Source of the DNA: an uncultured Lachnospiraceae bacterium
GTDB taxonomy: Bacteria > Bacillota > Clostridia > Lachnospirales > Lachnospiraceae
Reading direction: 5' to 3'
Assembly (NCBI GenBank): GCA_944381535.1
Contig: CALWLN010000025.1
Coordinates: 1-64,000, forward strand
Length of the DNA: 64,000 bases
Of the stretch, positions 9,388 to 18,326 are shown piece after piece; within the stretch, counting starts at the first letter, position 1; each line of letters opens with the position of its first letter. The translations under genes and the position numbers were made by a program. The notes under the pieces were generated by a model. That model saw nothing but the letters and a program-made list of their open reading frames with translations. It was not told the origin of the DNA and ran no database searches.

Positions 9388-9431
9388 GAAAAAGACGGGC
9401 TAAAAGCAAACGCTCTTCACCCGTCTTTTTC
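9388..9431. terminator. Bidirectional terminator between prs and the HPr gene
   Basis: GAAAAAGACGGG at 9388-9399 pairs with CCCGTCTTTTTC at 9420-9431. The A/T-rich ends give a T tract on both strands, so it can serve prs (plus) and the HPr gene (minus). Confidence 0.85.
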
Positions 9432-9453
9432 ACATTCTGTATAGCATATGGTT

Positions 9454-9708
9454 TTATTGACAGACCAGGAACCGCTCCATGGCTGTGATTGCTTCCTTTT
9501 CATCCCGTCCATTGGCTACGATATTGACGGACATACCCTTGCTGGGGTTAAATGCCATGATTCCCATAATGCTCTTGGCATTGATACGTTTTTCCTGGCT
9601 GACCAGAGTGATCTCGCTGTCAAACTGGCAGGCTACCTGAACCAATTCCGCGATGGGGTTCTTGTGCTCTTTCTCCACATTTGAAACAATAATTTTCTTT
9701 TCGCTCAT
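9454..9708 (-). CDS. HPr-family phosphocarrier with altered active-site loop
   Basis: An 84-residue HPr-like protein. HPr carries phosphate from enzyme I to sugar permeases on His15 and, in Firmicutes, is regulated at Ser46 by HPr kinase. Direct numbering gives His15 and Pro18 retained, but the usual GIHARPA is replaced by KEHKNPI, so the conserved Arg17 is Asn17. Ser46 is present in INAKSIMGIM. Loss of Arg17 should impair or change phosphotransfer; the protein might act mainly as a Ser46-type (Crh-like) regulator. No PTS gene is nearby. The ATG follows GTGAGA, and the gene is alone between a terminator and the CDF gene. Confidence 0.85.
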   Translation of the reverse strand: MSEKKIIVSNVEKEHKNPIAELVQVACQFDSEITLVSQEKRINAKSIMGIMAFNPSKGMSVNIVANGRDEKEAITAMERFLVCQ

Positions 9709-9857
9709 ACTATCTCACTTTCTCATCTTATCGATACGCCAACAAACAGTATCTTCTTCATAACGCCTAAAATATACAACAAAAGCCGCTCTTTTGCAAG
9801 ATGGTTTTTCCAAGTCTGTTAATTCTCTACGAAAGAATACAAGTTTTGACAGGAAAA

Positions 9858-11054
9858 CTATACATTTTTCCGGTGTTTTTCGCCGCCCACATAGGCCTTA
9901 TCCACCTGAATCACACAGAAATGATTTTGGCCCAGCTTCTGCCACACCTGTTCCTGAATGGCTCTGACCAGCGCGTCGTCCTCCAGATAAAACTGGAAGG
10001 GGACTACCACATCAAATATCAGGTTGGTGTGAGTGGGCCCCGTCACAGCCCGGAAGTCATGAATGGTGATTGCCTTATCAATGCCCCGTACAATATCGGC
10101 CACCTGCTCTTTGAGCCGCAAAATTCCTTCGTCAGAGGTTACAATGGGGTCCATATGTATCACTGCGTCACAGTGCAGCTTCCGGCGCAGCTCCCCCTCA
10201 ATATTGTCCACGGCGTCATGGAGCTTTATGATATCTCCCTCCGCAGGGACCTCGGCATGAAGGGAAATCATTCTCCGGCCGGGACCATAATCGTGGACAA
10301 TTAAGTCATGAATTCCGCAGACCTCCTTATGACTCATCACCAGGCTTTCAATCTGGGATACGTATTCCGGCTCCGGCGGCTGTCCCAGCAGCGGATTGAT
10401 GGTCTCTCTAGCCGCGCTGATACCTGCGTAAAAGATGAACAGGCCTACCAGCACACCACAGTAGCCGTCTATCATCCAACCGGTGTATTTTGCCACAATG
10501 GCCGCTATCAGAACCACAAAGGTGGCGATACTGTCGCTTAAGCTGTCCATGGCCGTGGCCCGCATGGCCGCCGAGTCCAACTTCCTGCCAATCCGGCGGT
10601 TATAACTGCACATGTACAGCTTGACACATATGGATACTGCCAGTATGACCAGGGCCAGCCCGCTGTATTCTACCTCCTGGGGATGTATAATTTTTTCCAA
10701 AGAAGTTTTTACCAGTTCAAAGGCCATGATGATGATGGCGCCGGAAACCACCAACCCCGACAAATACTCCATCCGTCCGTGGCCAAAGGGATGTCCGATA
10801 TCCGGCTTGGCTCCGGCTAACTTAAACCCCACAAGAGTCACGAAGGAGGAGCCGGCGTCCGACAGGTTGTTGAAGGCGTCGGCCGTGATGGAGATGGAGT
10901 TGCTTATGGTTCCCGCCAGAAATTTTCCAAGGAACAAAAGGATGTTTAAGCATATGCCCACAGCCCCGCATAATATGCCATAAGCCTGGCGGACTTTTGC
11001 GTCGGACGTCTGGTCGCTGTTTTTTATAAAAAGCTTCGTTAAAATGGTTACCAA
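9858..11054 (-). CDS. Cation diffusion facilitator family transporter
   Basis: About 398 residues: six predicted membrane segments in the first 210 residues, then a long cytoplasmic tail (about 190 residues, two ferredoxin-like halves). CDF proteins export divalent metals (Zn, Mn, Fe, Co) against protons. Metal-site motifs: SITADAFNNLSDAGSS in TM2, HPFGHGRMEY after it, and ATAMDSLSDSIAT in TM5. An upstream TTG at 11081 extends the frame, but GGAGGG lies seven bases from a TTG at 11054, giving MVTILTKLF, which is preferred. The metal cannot be assigned. No metal-responsive regulator adjoins it. Confidence 0.88.
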   Translation of the reverse strand: MVTILTKLFIKNSDQTSDAKVRQAYGILCGAVGICLNILLFLGKFLAGTISNSISITADAFNNLSDAGSSFVTLVGFKLAGAKPDIGHPFGHGRMEYLSGLVVSGAIIIMAFELVKTSLEKIIHPQEVEYSGLALVILAVSICVKLYMCSYNRRIGRKLDSAAMRATAMDSLSDSIATFVVLIAAIVAKYTGWMIDGYCGVLVGLFIFYAGISAARETINPLLGQPPEPEYVSQIESLVMSHKEVCGIHDLIVHDYGPGRRMISLHAEVPAEGDIIKLHDAVDNIEGELRRKLHCDAVIHMDPIVTSDEGILRLKEQVADIVRGIDKAITIHDFRAVTGPTHTNLIFDVVVPFQFYLEDDALVRAIQEQVWQKLGQNHFCVIQVDKAYVGGEKHRKNV

Positions 11055-11194
11055 TGTAATCCCTCCAGATGTAATCTTCAAAATTTTATTATATCATTTT
11101 CCAGGTTATTCGAACATACCAAAATCGGATAAATTTTTAACATATTTCCCCACGATTTGGGAAAAATAACGGGGAATTGTCAGGAGGGCGTAAA

Positions 11195-12610
11195 ATGCAT
11201 AGAATAATCAGCAGTGATATCCGGGAAAATACACGGGCATTGAATGAATTGTTACATGTGGAAGAGAATTTTGACTTGATTTACCGGGTAATTACCATCG
11301 GAGGCAGAGAAGCCTGCCTCTACCTGATCGACGGTCTGAACAAGGATGAGATCCTGGAAAAGCTGATGGAATTTTTCTACGGAATCAAGTCGGCAGACAT
11401 GCCAAAGGATCCGGAAACATTTTCCAAAGCCCTGCTTCCCTACGGAGAGGTGGACTTACTTGCGGACCGAGAGCAGATCGTGACGCAGCTATTGTCGGGC
11501 GTTCCTATGCTGCTTGTGGACGGATATGAGAAGGCTTTGGGCATTGACTTTCGCACCTATCCGGCCCGCGGCGTGGAGGAACCGGATAAGGATAAAGTGC
11601 TTCGGGGCTCCAAGGATGGCTTTGTGGAAACCATTGTGTTTAACACGGCGCTGATTCGCCGGCGCATCCGGCACCCGGATCTGATCATGGAGATCACTTC
11701 CATTGGCGAGAGCTCCCATACCGATATTGTGCTTTCCTACCGGAAGGATCGGGTGGACCAGGCGTTTTTGAAAAAGGTGCAGGACAAGCTTTCCGGAATT
11801 CGGGTGGACGCCCTGACTATGAACACGGAGAGCCTGGCGGAGACATTGTTTCGGAAAAACTGGTGGAATCCTTTTCCCAAGTTCAAATACACGGAGCGGC
11901 CGGACACGGCGGCGGCTTCCATTCTGGAGGGAAGCATTGTGGTCCTCATCGACAATTCCCCCTCGGCCATGATCCTGCCCACCACCCTTTTTGAAATTAC
12001 CGAGGAGGCGGACGATTACTATTTTCCACCCCTGACCGGCACTTATCTCAGGCTGACCCGGATGGTCATCAATCTGGTGGCCTTGTTTCTGACGCCCCTG
12101 TGGCTACTGCTGATGAGCCATCCGGAGTGGATTCCCGCCGGGCTCTCCTTTCTGGTGATCACGGAGGAAATTCACGTACCCCTGGTGATCCAGCTGCTGA
12201 TTCTGGAATTCGCCATTGACGGCCTGCGGCTGGCTTCCTTAAATACGCCCAGCATGCTCAGCACTCCTTTGAGCGTGGTGGCGGGCATTGTGCTGGGGGA
12301 TTTTACCGTCAGCTCCGGATGGTTCAATTCCCAAACCATGCTGTACATGGCTTTTGTGGCCATTGCCAATTACTCCCAGGCCAGCTTTGAGTTAAGCTAC
12401 GCCCTGAAATTCCTGCGGCTTCTGATGCTGATCCTCACCGGGCTTTTCGATGTGTGGGGTCTGGGTATCGGGGTGATTCTCACCTTGCTGGCCCTCGTCA
12501 CCAACCGTACCCTGTCCGGGCAGAGCTACCTGTATCCGCTGATTCCCTTTCGCGGCAAGGAACTGCTCAGACGTTTTCTTCGAATCACGCTGCCGGAGGC
12601 GAAAAAATAA
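11195..12610 (+). CDS. SpoVAF/GerA-family spore germination protein
   Basis: A 471-residue GerA-type protein: a soluble N-terminal half (about 1-260, two subdomains) and four to five hydrophobic segments between about 290 and 440. Family motifs: GREACLYLIDGLNKDEI, RHPDLIMEITSIGESSHTDI split over the soluble part, PFPKFKYTERPD, and LEGSIVVLIDNSPSAMILPT. GerA A-subunits and SpoVAF sit in the spore inner membrane and act in germinant sensing or DPA release. The lone gene without gerB/gerC, and the overall pattern, favour SpoVAF. A TTG at 11177 is rejected as start because AGGAGG (11182-11187) lies just before ATG 11195. Confidence 0.85.
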   Translation: MHRIISSDIRENTRALNELLHVEENFDLIYRVITIGGREACLYLIDGLNKDEILEKLMEFFYGIKSADMPKDPETFSKALLPYGEVDLLADREQIVTQLLSGVPMLLVDGYEKALGIDFRTYPARGVEEPDKDKVLRGSKDGFVETIVFNTALIRRRIRHPDLIMEITSIGESSHTDIVLSYRKDRVDQAFLKKVQDKLSGIRVDALTMNTESLAETLFRKNWWNPFPKFKYTERPDTAAASILEGSIVVLIDNSPSAMILPTTLFEITEEADDYYFPPLTGTYLRLTRMVINLVALFLTPLWLLLMSHPEWIPAGLSFLVITEEIHVPLVIQLLILEFAIDGLRLASLNTPSMLSTPLSVVAGIVLGDFTVSSGWFNSQTMLYMAFVAIANYSQASFELSYALKFLRLLMLILTGLFDVWGLGIGVILTLLALVTNRTLSGQSYLYPLIPFRGKELLRRFLRITLPEAKK

Positions 12611-12670
12611 ACCGGCTCCCGCTCAGCAAAGCGCTCTGCCAGACGGTACGGGACCGGCCGTCCGCTTATC

Positions 12671-12732
12671 CTCTGGCCCTCCACCACGGACCAGCCCAGC
12701 TTTACGCCCTCTGGCCCTCCACCACGGACCAG
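12671..12732 (-). repeat. Tandem duplication at the end of the amidohydrolase gene
   Basis: A 24-bp sequence at 12671-12694 recurs exactly at 12709-12732 (period 38 bp). On the minus strand it encodes the last codons (WSVVEGQR) and then repeats after the stop, so the gene's 3' end was duplicated out of frame. Confidence 0.85.
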
Positions 12733-13640
12733 GCCAACAATGACGCTCCGTATTTTAACGCGTCGTCGTCCGTATGAAACCTTGCGTTGTGCCAGGAATA
12801 GCAGGGTTCCCCCTCCCGTCCCACGCCCAGCCAGTAGAAAAAGCCCGGAATCTCCTGCATGAACAGGGCAAAGTCCTCCGAAGCTACGCTGGGCGGTGTC
12901 TGAAGAATGGCAGCCTCTCCCATAGCTTCCACGGCTGCACGGCGGGCAATCTCATACATTTCACCGGAATTTATCACTGCGGGAATCTGCTCCTGGTAGA
13001 CAAGCTCCGCGTGACACTCATAGGCCTCCGCCGTGGCCTCCACGATTTTTTCCAGGCGCTCTGCCGCCCGTCCTCCGCCCTCCGGGGTAAAATACCGCAT
13101 ACTTCCGGTCATCTCCACCAAATCCACCACCAGATTCTCACAGCTTCCTCCATGGATGGAACCGATGGACAAAACCAGTGTCTCCTGGGGTGAGGTATTC
13201 CGGCTGACGATGGTCTGAAGGGACTGTATCATGGCGGCGGCACAGACGATAGGATCAATGCACTTGTGGGGCATGGAGCCGTGACCGCCCAGGCCCTTTA
13301 TCCGCAGCACGAAATTTTTCTTTGCGGACATCATGGGGCCCGGCTGCACCACTACCTTACCGGTGGTCACCTCCGGGCGGTTGTGCAGGCCGAAAATCAT
13401 ATCAATACCAAGGCTTTGAAAGGCCTCTGTCTCCATGATTTTTCCGGCGCCGGAGGTGGTTTCCTCCGCCGGCTGAAACAGCAAAATCGCGTTCCCTGTG
13501 AGACTTTCCCGGTTCCGGCTTAAGATATGGGCCGCTCCCAAAAGGGCCGCCGTATGGAAATCATGACCGCAGACATGGGCCACGCCCGGATTTCGTGACA
13601 TACAGTCCGATTCCCATTCTTTGGCATGGCTTTTGGGCAT
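12702..13640 (-). pseudogene. 5'-truncated M20 peptidase / amidohydrolase
   Basis: The 312-codon frame matches M20D amidohydrolases (hippurate/N-acyl amino acid hydrolase type) from the HVCGHDFHTAAL metal motif onward, with FQPAEETTSGA, LHNRPEV, LGGHGSMPH and SVASEDFALF. Full-length enzymes are about 380-400 residues; the first 80 or so, including the ALRADMDALP strand, are absent. The sequence upstream of residue 10 is unrelated and runs into the divergent symporter start. The remaining 5' sequence has no good ribosome site. Metal ligands are kept, so a folded remnant is possible, but a truncated pseudogene is the better reading. The partner symporter gene is next to it. Confidence 0.7.
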
Positions 13641-13731
13641 TTTCTCTGCTCACTTATAGAAAACGTCGTTTTCCGGCATATCCGCCTCCGCCCATGCATA
13701 TTCTTCACTAATACCATCTATCGGACGGCCT

Positions 13732-15075
13732 ATGACTTTCTTTATAAAACTATGTGACGATCTCTCCCGGCTGGTCTGGAGCTTTCCCATGCTGATTTTG
13801 CTTCTGGGAACCCACCTTTACTTTACTTTCCGGCTGGGCTTTATCCAAAAATGGACCTTTCGAGGAATCCGTCTCAGCTTCGCAAAGCCAAAGGACGGCT
13901 CCGGGGGAGTTTCGCCCTTCGCTGCCCTGGCCACTGCTCTGGCGGCCACCATCGGCGCCGGAAATATCATCGGCATTTCCACAGCCATCGCCATCGGCGG
14001 GCCAGGGGCCGTATTCTGGTGCTGGATCACCGGGGTCCTGGGCATCGCCACCTGTTACGGCGAGTGTCTCCTGTCCCTGCTCCATCAGAAAAAATCTTCC
14101 CAGGGAGGATATGTGGGCGGACCCATGTATGTGCTGCGGGATGTGCTGCGCAAGCCCGGCCTGGCCTGTTTGTTTGCCGTAGCGGCGGTACTGGCCTCTC
14201 TCGGTGTGGGCAGCAGCGTCCAGGCCCAGTCCATCAGCAACGCCATCACCCGGCACCTTCCTGTCTCCCCCAGCCTCATCGGCCTGGTGGCCATGGTGCT
14301 GGCAGGCTTTGTCATCCTGGGCGGTATCCGGCAGATCTCCAAAATCTGCACCTTTTTTGTGCCCTTTATGAGCCTGTTCTACCTGGTGGGCTGCTTCTGG
14401 CTGCTGGTCTTAAACCGCGCCTTCCTTGCAGATGCGGTGAGCCTCATTTTCCGCTCCGCCTTTTCCTCCCGGTCCCTGGTGGGCGGGATGGCCGGAACGG
14501 CCGTTCTTCTTGGCATCCGCATCGGCATCTCCCGGGGCCTTTTTACCAACGAGGCGGGCCTTGGCTCCTTCCCCATGGCAGCCGCCTCCTCTAAAAGCGA
14601 CTCCCCCGCCGCCCAGAGCCTTATTACCATGACAGGACCTTTCTGGGATACCGTGGTGCTCTGCGCCGTCACAGGCCTTGTGATCATCAGCAGTATCCTG
14701 AAAAACCCGGGCGCCTACGAAAATGTCTCCATGGACTCCCTCTGCTTTGTGGCCTTCGGCCAGCTTCCCTTTCTGGGGGAGGAAATGCTGTCCCTGTCCC
14801 TGGTACTGTTCTCCTTCGCCACCATTTTGGGCTGGTGCTATTACGGGGAGTGCGGCGTCCGCTTCCTGGCGGGAGAGCGGGGGATGAAGACGTACCAGCT
14901 CCTGTATCTTATTTTTATTTATCTGGGGGCGGTCATGTCCCTGGACCTGGTCTGGGGCCTCTCCGACCTCCTGAACGCCCTGATGGCCCTGCCCAACCTG
15001 ATCTGCCTGTGGCTGCTGCGCAAAGAGGTGATAGCCAAGACCAGGAGCGCCGGACTGATGGGGAAACGGCGATGA
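13732..15075 (+). CDS. Alanine/glycine:cation symporter (AGCS family)
   Basis: A 447-residue membrane protein with about ten hydrophobic segments. AGCS (AlsT/DagA-type) carriers take up alanine or glycine with sodium or protons. Family motifs: ALAATIGAGNIIGISTAI and GGPGAVFWCWITG near residues 65-105, GGYVGGPMYVL, and GISRGLFTNEAGLGSFPMA in the C-terminal half. Ribosome-site similarity upstream of the ATG is weak. It is divergent from the truncated amidohydrolase, suggesting the pair once handled uptake and cleavage of N-acylated or dipeptide amino acids. Confidence 0.9.
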   Translation: MTFFIKLCDDLSRLVWSFPMLILLLGTHLYFTFRLGFIQKWTFRGIRLSFAKPKDGSGGVSPFAALATALAATIGAGNIIGISTAIAIGGPGAVFWCWITGVLGIATCYGECLLSLLHQKKSSQGGYVGGPMYVLRDVLRKPGLACLFAVAAVLASLGVGSSVQAQSISNAITRHLPVSPSLIGLVAMVLAGFVILGGIRQISKICTFFVPFMSLFYLVGCFWLLVLNRAFLADAVSLIFRSAFSSRSLVGGMAGTAVLLGIRIGISRGLFTNEAGLGSFPMAAASSKSDSPAAQSLITMTGPFWDTVVLCAVTGLVIISSILKNPGAYENVSMDSLCFVAFGQLPFLGEEMLSLSLVLFSFATILGWCYYGECGVRFLAGERGMKTYQLLYLIFIYLGAVMSLDLVWGLSDLLNALMALPNLICLWLLRKEVIAKTRSAGLMGKRR

Positions 15076-15176
15076 GCGCCGCAAAACCGTTCCTCCCATC
15101 GTATCACCGGACGAATGGGAAAACGGCGGCAAGTGATGGACGGCGGCAGGCCAGGCTATAGCCTTATCCTGCTATT

Positions 15177-16094
15177 CTACTGGATGTCCACCGGCTCTTC
15201 CTTATCGCCCTCCGTCTTTTCCTTATCATATTCCTCCAGGAAATGATGTCTTACGCCATCCTTCTTGTAGGCAATGACGGTGCTTAAATTCACGTTCTCC
15301 ACACTCTTGAAGATATTTCCCTCCACAAAGGGATTTATCTCCTTTAAGCGGCCGATCAGCTCCTTCACCTCCTGCCGCTTGGAGAGGTTGCTGCCGTCCT
15401 CGTTGCTGAACTCCGACTGTTCCGTAAAACGGCAGGCGCATTGCAGGAATGTCAAACTGTTGTAATCCCGCCAGTGCTTGATGTCCGCCTCCCGAATCAG
15501 GTACATGGGGCGGATCAGCTCCATCCCCGGAAAGTTGGTACTGTGAAGCTTGGGCATCATGGTCTGCACCTGGCCGCCGTAGAGCATGCCCATAAGGATG
15601 GTCTCGATCACATCATCATAGTGATGGCCCAGGGCAATTTTATTACACCCCAGTTCCCTGGCCTTGCTGTACAGATAACCCCGGCGCATTCTGGCACAGA
15701 GATAACAGGGGGATTTTTCCACATGAAAAACCGAGTTGAAAATGTCCGATTCAAAAATGGTAACCGGTATCCCCAGCCGCGCCGCATTGGTCTCGATCTG
15801 CCGGCGGTTGGCCTCCCTGTATCCCGGGTCCATCACCAGAAAGACCAGTTCAAAGTGGAATTTCCGGTGGCGCAGAAGTTCCTGAAACAGCTTTGCCATC
15901 AGCATGGAGTCCTTGCCTCCGGAGATACAGACCGCCACCCGGTCCCCCTCCTTTAAAAGCTCATATTGGTTGATGGCTTTTGCGAAGGGTGTAAAAAGGG
16001 CACGGTGAAATTTTTTCCGTATGCTTTTTTCCGCCAGCTCCTGGGGCGTTAAGTCTTCATTGTCCGGCTTCTGACCGTTTTCTATTTCTCTCAC
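15177..16094 (-). CDS. TtcA-like PP-loop ATP pyrophosphatase (tRNA-modification type)
   Basis: A 305-residue adenylating enzyme with the PP-loop CISGGKDSM near residue 55. It carries CYLCARMRRGYLY and, further on, CACRF; paired cysteines like these in TtcA bind an iron-sulfur cluster used for 2-thiocytidine formation in tRNA. ALGHHYDDVIETILM is the second nucleotide-site motif. The charged C-terminal tail (EEYDKEKTEGDKEEP) lies outside the core. TtcA proper is one candidate; other PP-loop thiolases of the family cannot be excluded. It is 45 bases downstream of the YkgJ-type gene on the same strand, so the two may be cotranscribed. Confidence 0.82.
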   Translation of the reverse strand: MREIENGQKPDNEDLTPQELAEKSIRKKFHRALFTPFAKAINQYELLKEGDRVAVCISGGKDSMLMAKLFQELLRHRKFHFELVFLVMDPGYREANRRQIETNAARLGIPVTIFESDIFNSVFHVEKSPCYLCARMRRGYLYSKARELGCNKIALGHHYDDVIETILMGMLYGGQVQTMMPKLHSTNFPGMELIRPMYLIREADIKHWRDYNSLTFLQCACRFTEQSEFSNEDGSNLSKRQEVKELIGRLKEINPFVEGNIFKSVENVNLSTVIAYKKDGVRHHFLEEYDKEKTEGDKEEPVDIQ

Positions 16095-16139
16095 TGTCTC
16101 CTCCTGTTCCAGACCAGCATTCCAAAATTATGTAAATCT

Positions 16140-16802
16140 CTACAGAAGATGATTTTCCGTCTCCTGCAATCTCCCGTAAAACTGGCTGTAAAAATCCTCC
16201 GCCAGATTGTAGGGCGTCAGATAAAATGCCGTCAGAATCTGCATATTGGCCTTTTTTTCATATTCCTCCTGCTGGCGCTGCTGTATCCGTTCCTGTACCG
16301 CCAGCAAAAAGTAGTGCCAGTCCACAATAAACTGCTCATATTTCCTGCTCTCGGCCACGTCAATCCACTTTTTTACCTTCACCTTGGCGCGTTCCTTCCT
16401 GCTGCACTCATGAACCTGTAAAAAGTATTTCACGCCTCCGTCTTCGTAAATCCGCCCCAGGGGAAACAGCCGGCAGATTCCCGGCCGGTACGGGTGTATG
16501 GAGCAGCGCCCTTTCTCATTCAGGAAAGGGCAGGCTTCCTCCTTCCCGTTAAGCTTCAGGTTTGGCAGCACAATGCCGTCCACCACATTCAGTTCCAGCC
16601 GGCTCTGCAAAAGCTCCGCCACAGGCAGTCCGGTTCCCAGACACAGCCGGTATACGTCCATGGGGTCTAAAACGATGGACGCTCCCATGCCGTGACAGCA
16701 GTCCGAGCACCCGGCGCAGTCCTGGCAGTCCGCTTTGACCATATCGTTCAAGGTATATAATTTTCCGTCGGAAATTTCCGCTAAATCGATGTCTCTTTTC
16801 AT
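16140..16802 (-). CDS. YkgJ-family cysteine-cluster protein
   Basis: About 220 residues with a clustered cysteine domain: CQDCAGCSDCCHGMG near the N-terminus and CPFLNEKGRCSIH...RPGICRLFP later. This family (UPF0153/YkgJ) is predicted to bind zinc or an Fe-S cluster; its biochemical role is unknown. An ATG at 16832 lengthens the protein by ten residues, but the ATG at 16802 has AAGG six bases away and begins with the charged MKRDIDLAEI, so it is preferred. The helical C-terminal half (Gln/Glu-rich, about 160-190) is not part of the metal domain. It precedes the TtcA-like gene. Confidence 0.85.
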   Translation of the reverse strand: MKRDIDLAEISDGKLYTLNDMVKADCQDCAGCSDCCHGMGASIVLDPMDVYRLCLGTGLPVAELLQSRLELNVVDGIVLPNLKLNGKEEACPFLNEKGRCSIHPYRPGICRLFPLGRIYEDGGVKYFLQVHECSRKERAKVKVKKWIDVAESRKYEQFIVDWHYFLLAVQERIQQRQQEEYEKKANMQILTAFYLTPYNLAEDFYSQFYGRLQETENHLL

Positions 16803-16859
16803 AGTATGCCTTTTGACCTCCACTTTTATCATATCTCATGCCCGTATTATCTTTCAAGC

Positions 16860-16985
16860 TTTTCCGGCATTTGTTTTGAAATATTTCCGGCACTTTCTTT
16901 CATTTCTTACCGCACTTGCTTTATCGTGTTTCCGGCACTTTCTTTATCATGCTTCCGACACTTGCCCTAAAATGCTTCCGGCCTG
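16860..16985. repeat. Degenerate 22-23-bp tandem repeat, six units
   Basis: Units centred on TTCCGGCACTTTCTTTA recur with CCGG-like anchors at 16864, 16887, 16910, 16932, 16955 and 16978. They cover the gap between the YkgJ-type gene and DUF2812 and run into the last codons of DUF2812. The period is not a multiple of three. Confidence 0.75.
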
Positions 16986-17939
16986 GGCGATCTGCTCCTG
17001 TGTAGGCTCCCAGTTAAAACTGATTTCCACCAGATGACTGTCGTAGCACAGCAGATACCGGGACATAGGGAAACCGTCGCTGTAATACTGATATACCTGG
17101 TTTGCGCTCCAGAGGGAGGCGTCCTCCTCCACCACATGATACCCCAGCAGGGACGCGTTTTGATCCCCGGTAAACTCTCGCAGGATCCCGTCCCTGCACA
17201 GGTTGTAGAAGGCCATCGTGACGATCCCGAACAGCGCTACCCACATTTCCAGCTCCCCGGCCAGGGACAAAATCCACAGAAGGAAGGCCGCCGCAAACAG
17301 AAGAAGGATGACCTTCTGCAGGCGGCTGTGGCCTCTGGTCTCAAGGAAGCTTCCGGTCAGCTTCGCCGCCGCTTTCGCCTTCCGGTACCAACAGAAATAT
17401 CCGCCGATCTCCGCAGCGCTTAATAGGATTAGAAGAGTAAAAGCCACCCCGTTGTAGAGGGAGGTACTGCTGGAGAGAATCCGCGCCGGATCCATCCAGA
17501 GATTCCCCCAGAAAATGACCGCCTGCATAACGCCCAGCAACAGCAGGATCAGGTATACGGGCAGGTATCCCTTTTTCATGGTTTTGCGCACGCTCTGCAG
17601 CTGCAGGAGAGGGTCTGTGTCAATGGGGTAAGGCTTCTCCTGCTCACTGTAAAATACCTGCATCTGCGCCGAGGCTGCCGCCAGCTTCCAGCCGTCCTGG
17701 CGGCAGAAATCCCAATAAGTCTGCTGCTTTTCGGAGGGTTCCGGGTCAAACTCCGAGGCAGCCGGATAGTAGTTCACGGTAAATTTCAGGCTTTGGGGCT
17801 CTATGGCCCGGTAAATCCAGCCGAAACTCGACATTTTTTCCAGAAGCCAGCCTCTCTCTGCCATCCGCTCCAGGTGGCGCTCGATTCCTGTGTGGTCATA
17901 AAGAGAAAAGGCTTCCAGGCGGCGTTTTCTATTTTTCAT
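16947..17939 (-). CDS. DUF2812 membrane protein
   Basis: A 330-residue protein of the DUF2812 family. Residues about 10-110 form the soluble domain (LERMAERGWLLEKMSSFGWIYRAIEP, then YWDFCRQDGWKLAAA), followed by hydrophobic segments near 128-148, 162-182, 207-225 and 230-245, and a soluble tail. Its function is unknown; such proteins are nearly always encoded beside a PadR regulator, as here, where its ATG overlaps the regulator's end by four bases. Hence it is the probable target of that PadR. The last codons (GSILGQVSEA) lie in the 23-bp repeat array, so the natural C-terminus may have been altered. Confidence 0.85.
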   Translation of the reverse strand: MKNRKRRLEAFSLYDHTGIERHLERMAERGWLLEKMSSFGWIYRAIEPQSLKFTVNYYPAASEFDPEPSEKQQTYWDFCRQDGWKLAAASAQMQVFYSEQEKPYPIDTDPLLQLQSVRKTMKKGYLPVYLILLLLGVMQAVIFWGNLWMDPARILSSSTSLYNGVAFTLLILLSAAEIGGYFCWYRKAKAAAKLTGSFLETRGHSRLQKVILLLFAAAFLLWILSLAGELEMWVALFGIVTMAFYNLCRDGILREFTGDQNASLLGYHVVEEDASLWSANQVYQYYSDGFPMSRYLLCYDSHLVEISFNWEPTQEQIAQAGSILGQVSEA

Positions 17940-18271
17940 AAGAATCTCCCTTCTTTTCTTGGATTTCCGAAGCTGCGGCGGTAGTCCTCCACCTGGGCAA
18001 GCAGGCGATGATACTCATTTTCCAGCGCTTCCTTCCCCCGCTCCGCGAGAATCTAGCTGCGGCGGCGTCCCTCCACCCGGGTCTCCCGTATCATGCCGGA
18101 GGCGAGAAATTGTTCCAGGAGATTGTAGAGGGTTCTGGATTCAACACAGACCCGCTGGGCTGTCATAATGCGGACTTTCTCCATGATGTCCATCCCGCAG
18201 CACTCCTCCTTCAGACATAACAGGATGTAATACATTTGTTCCGTCAAAGTTTGAAATTTTGCCCTGGGCAT
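17936..18271 (-). pseudogene. PadR-family regulator interrupted by an amber codon
   Basis: Residues 1-72 (FQTLTEQMYYILLCLKEECCG, RTLYNLLEQFLASGMIRE) are the PadR winged helix. An in-frame TAG at 18053-18055 then interrupts it; reading through gives ILAERGKEALENEYHRLLAQ and VEDYRRSFG, which is the normal PadR C-terminal dimerisation helix, ending in a TGA that overlaps the DUF2812 ATG. In relatives the RRR-S-Y-I-L site has tyrosine, so a single base change of TAC/TAT to TAG explains it. The 72-residue product keeps the DNA-binding part but lacks most of the dimer helix. Everything upstream (promoter, operators) looks intact, so the mutation is probably recent. Confidence 0.85.
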
Positions 18272-18326
18272 TGGGTGGATGCCTCCCTTCTTTCTTCGGT
18301 TACGTTATCGCTGGCTATGATTGTCG

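Noticed and set aside
13851..14594. 247-codon frame inside the AGCS symporter gene
   Set aside because: It overlaps a well-supported symporter in another frame; its Arg/Pro/His-rich composition is typical of an out-of-frame shadow.
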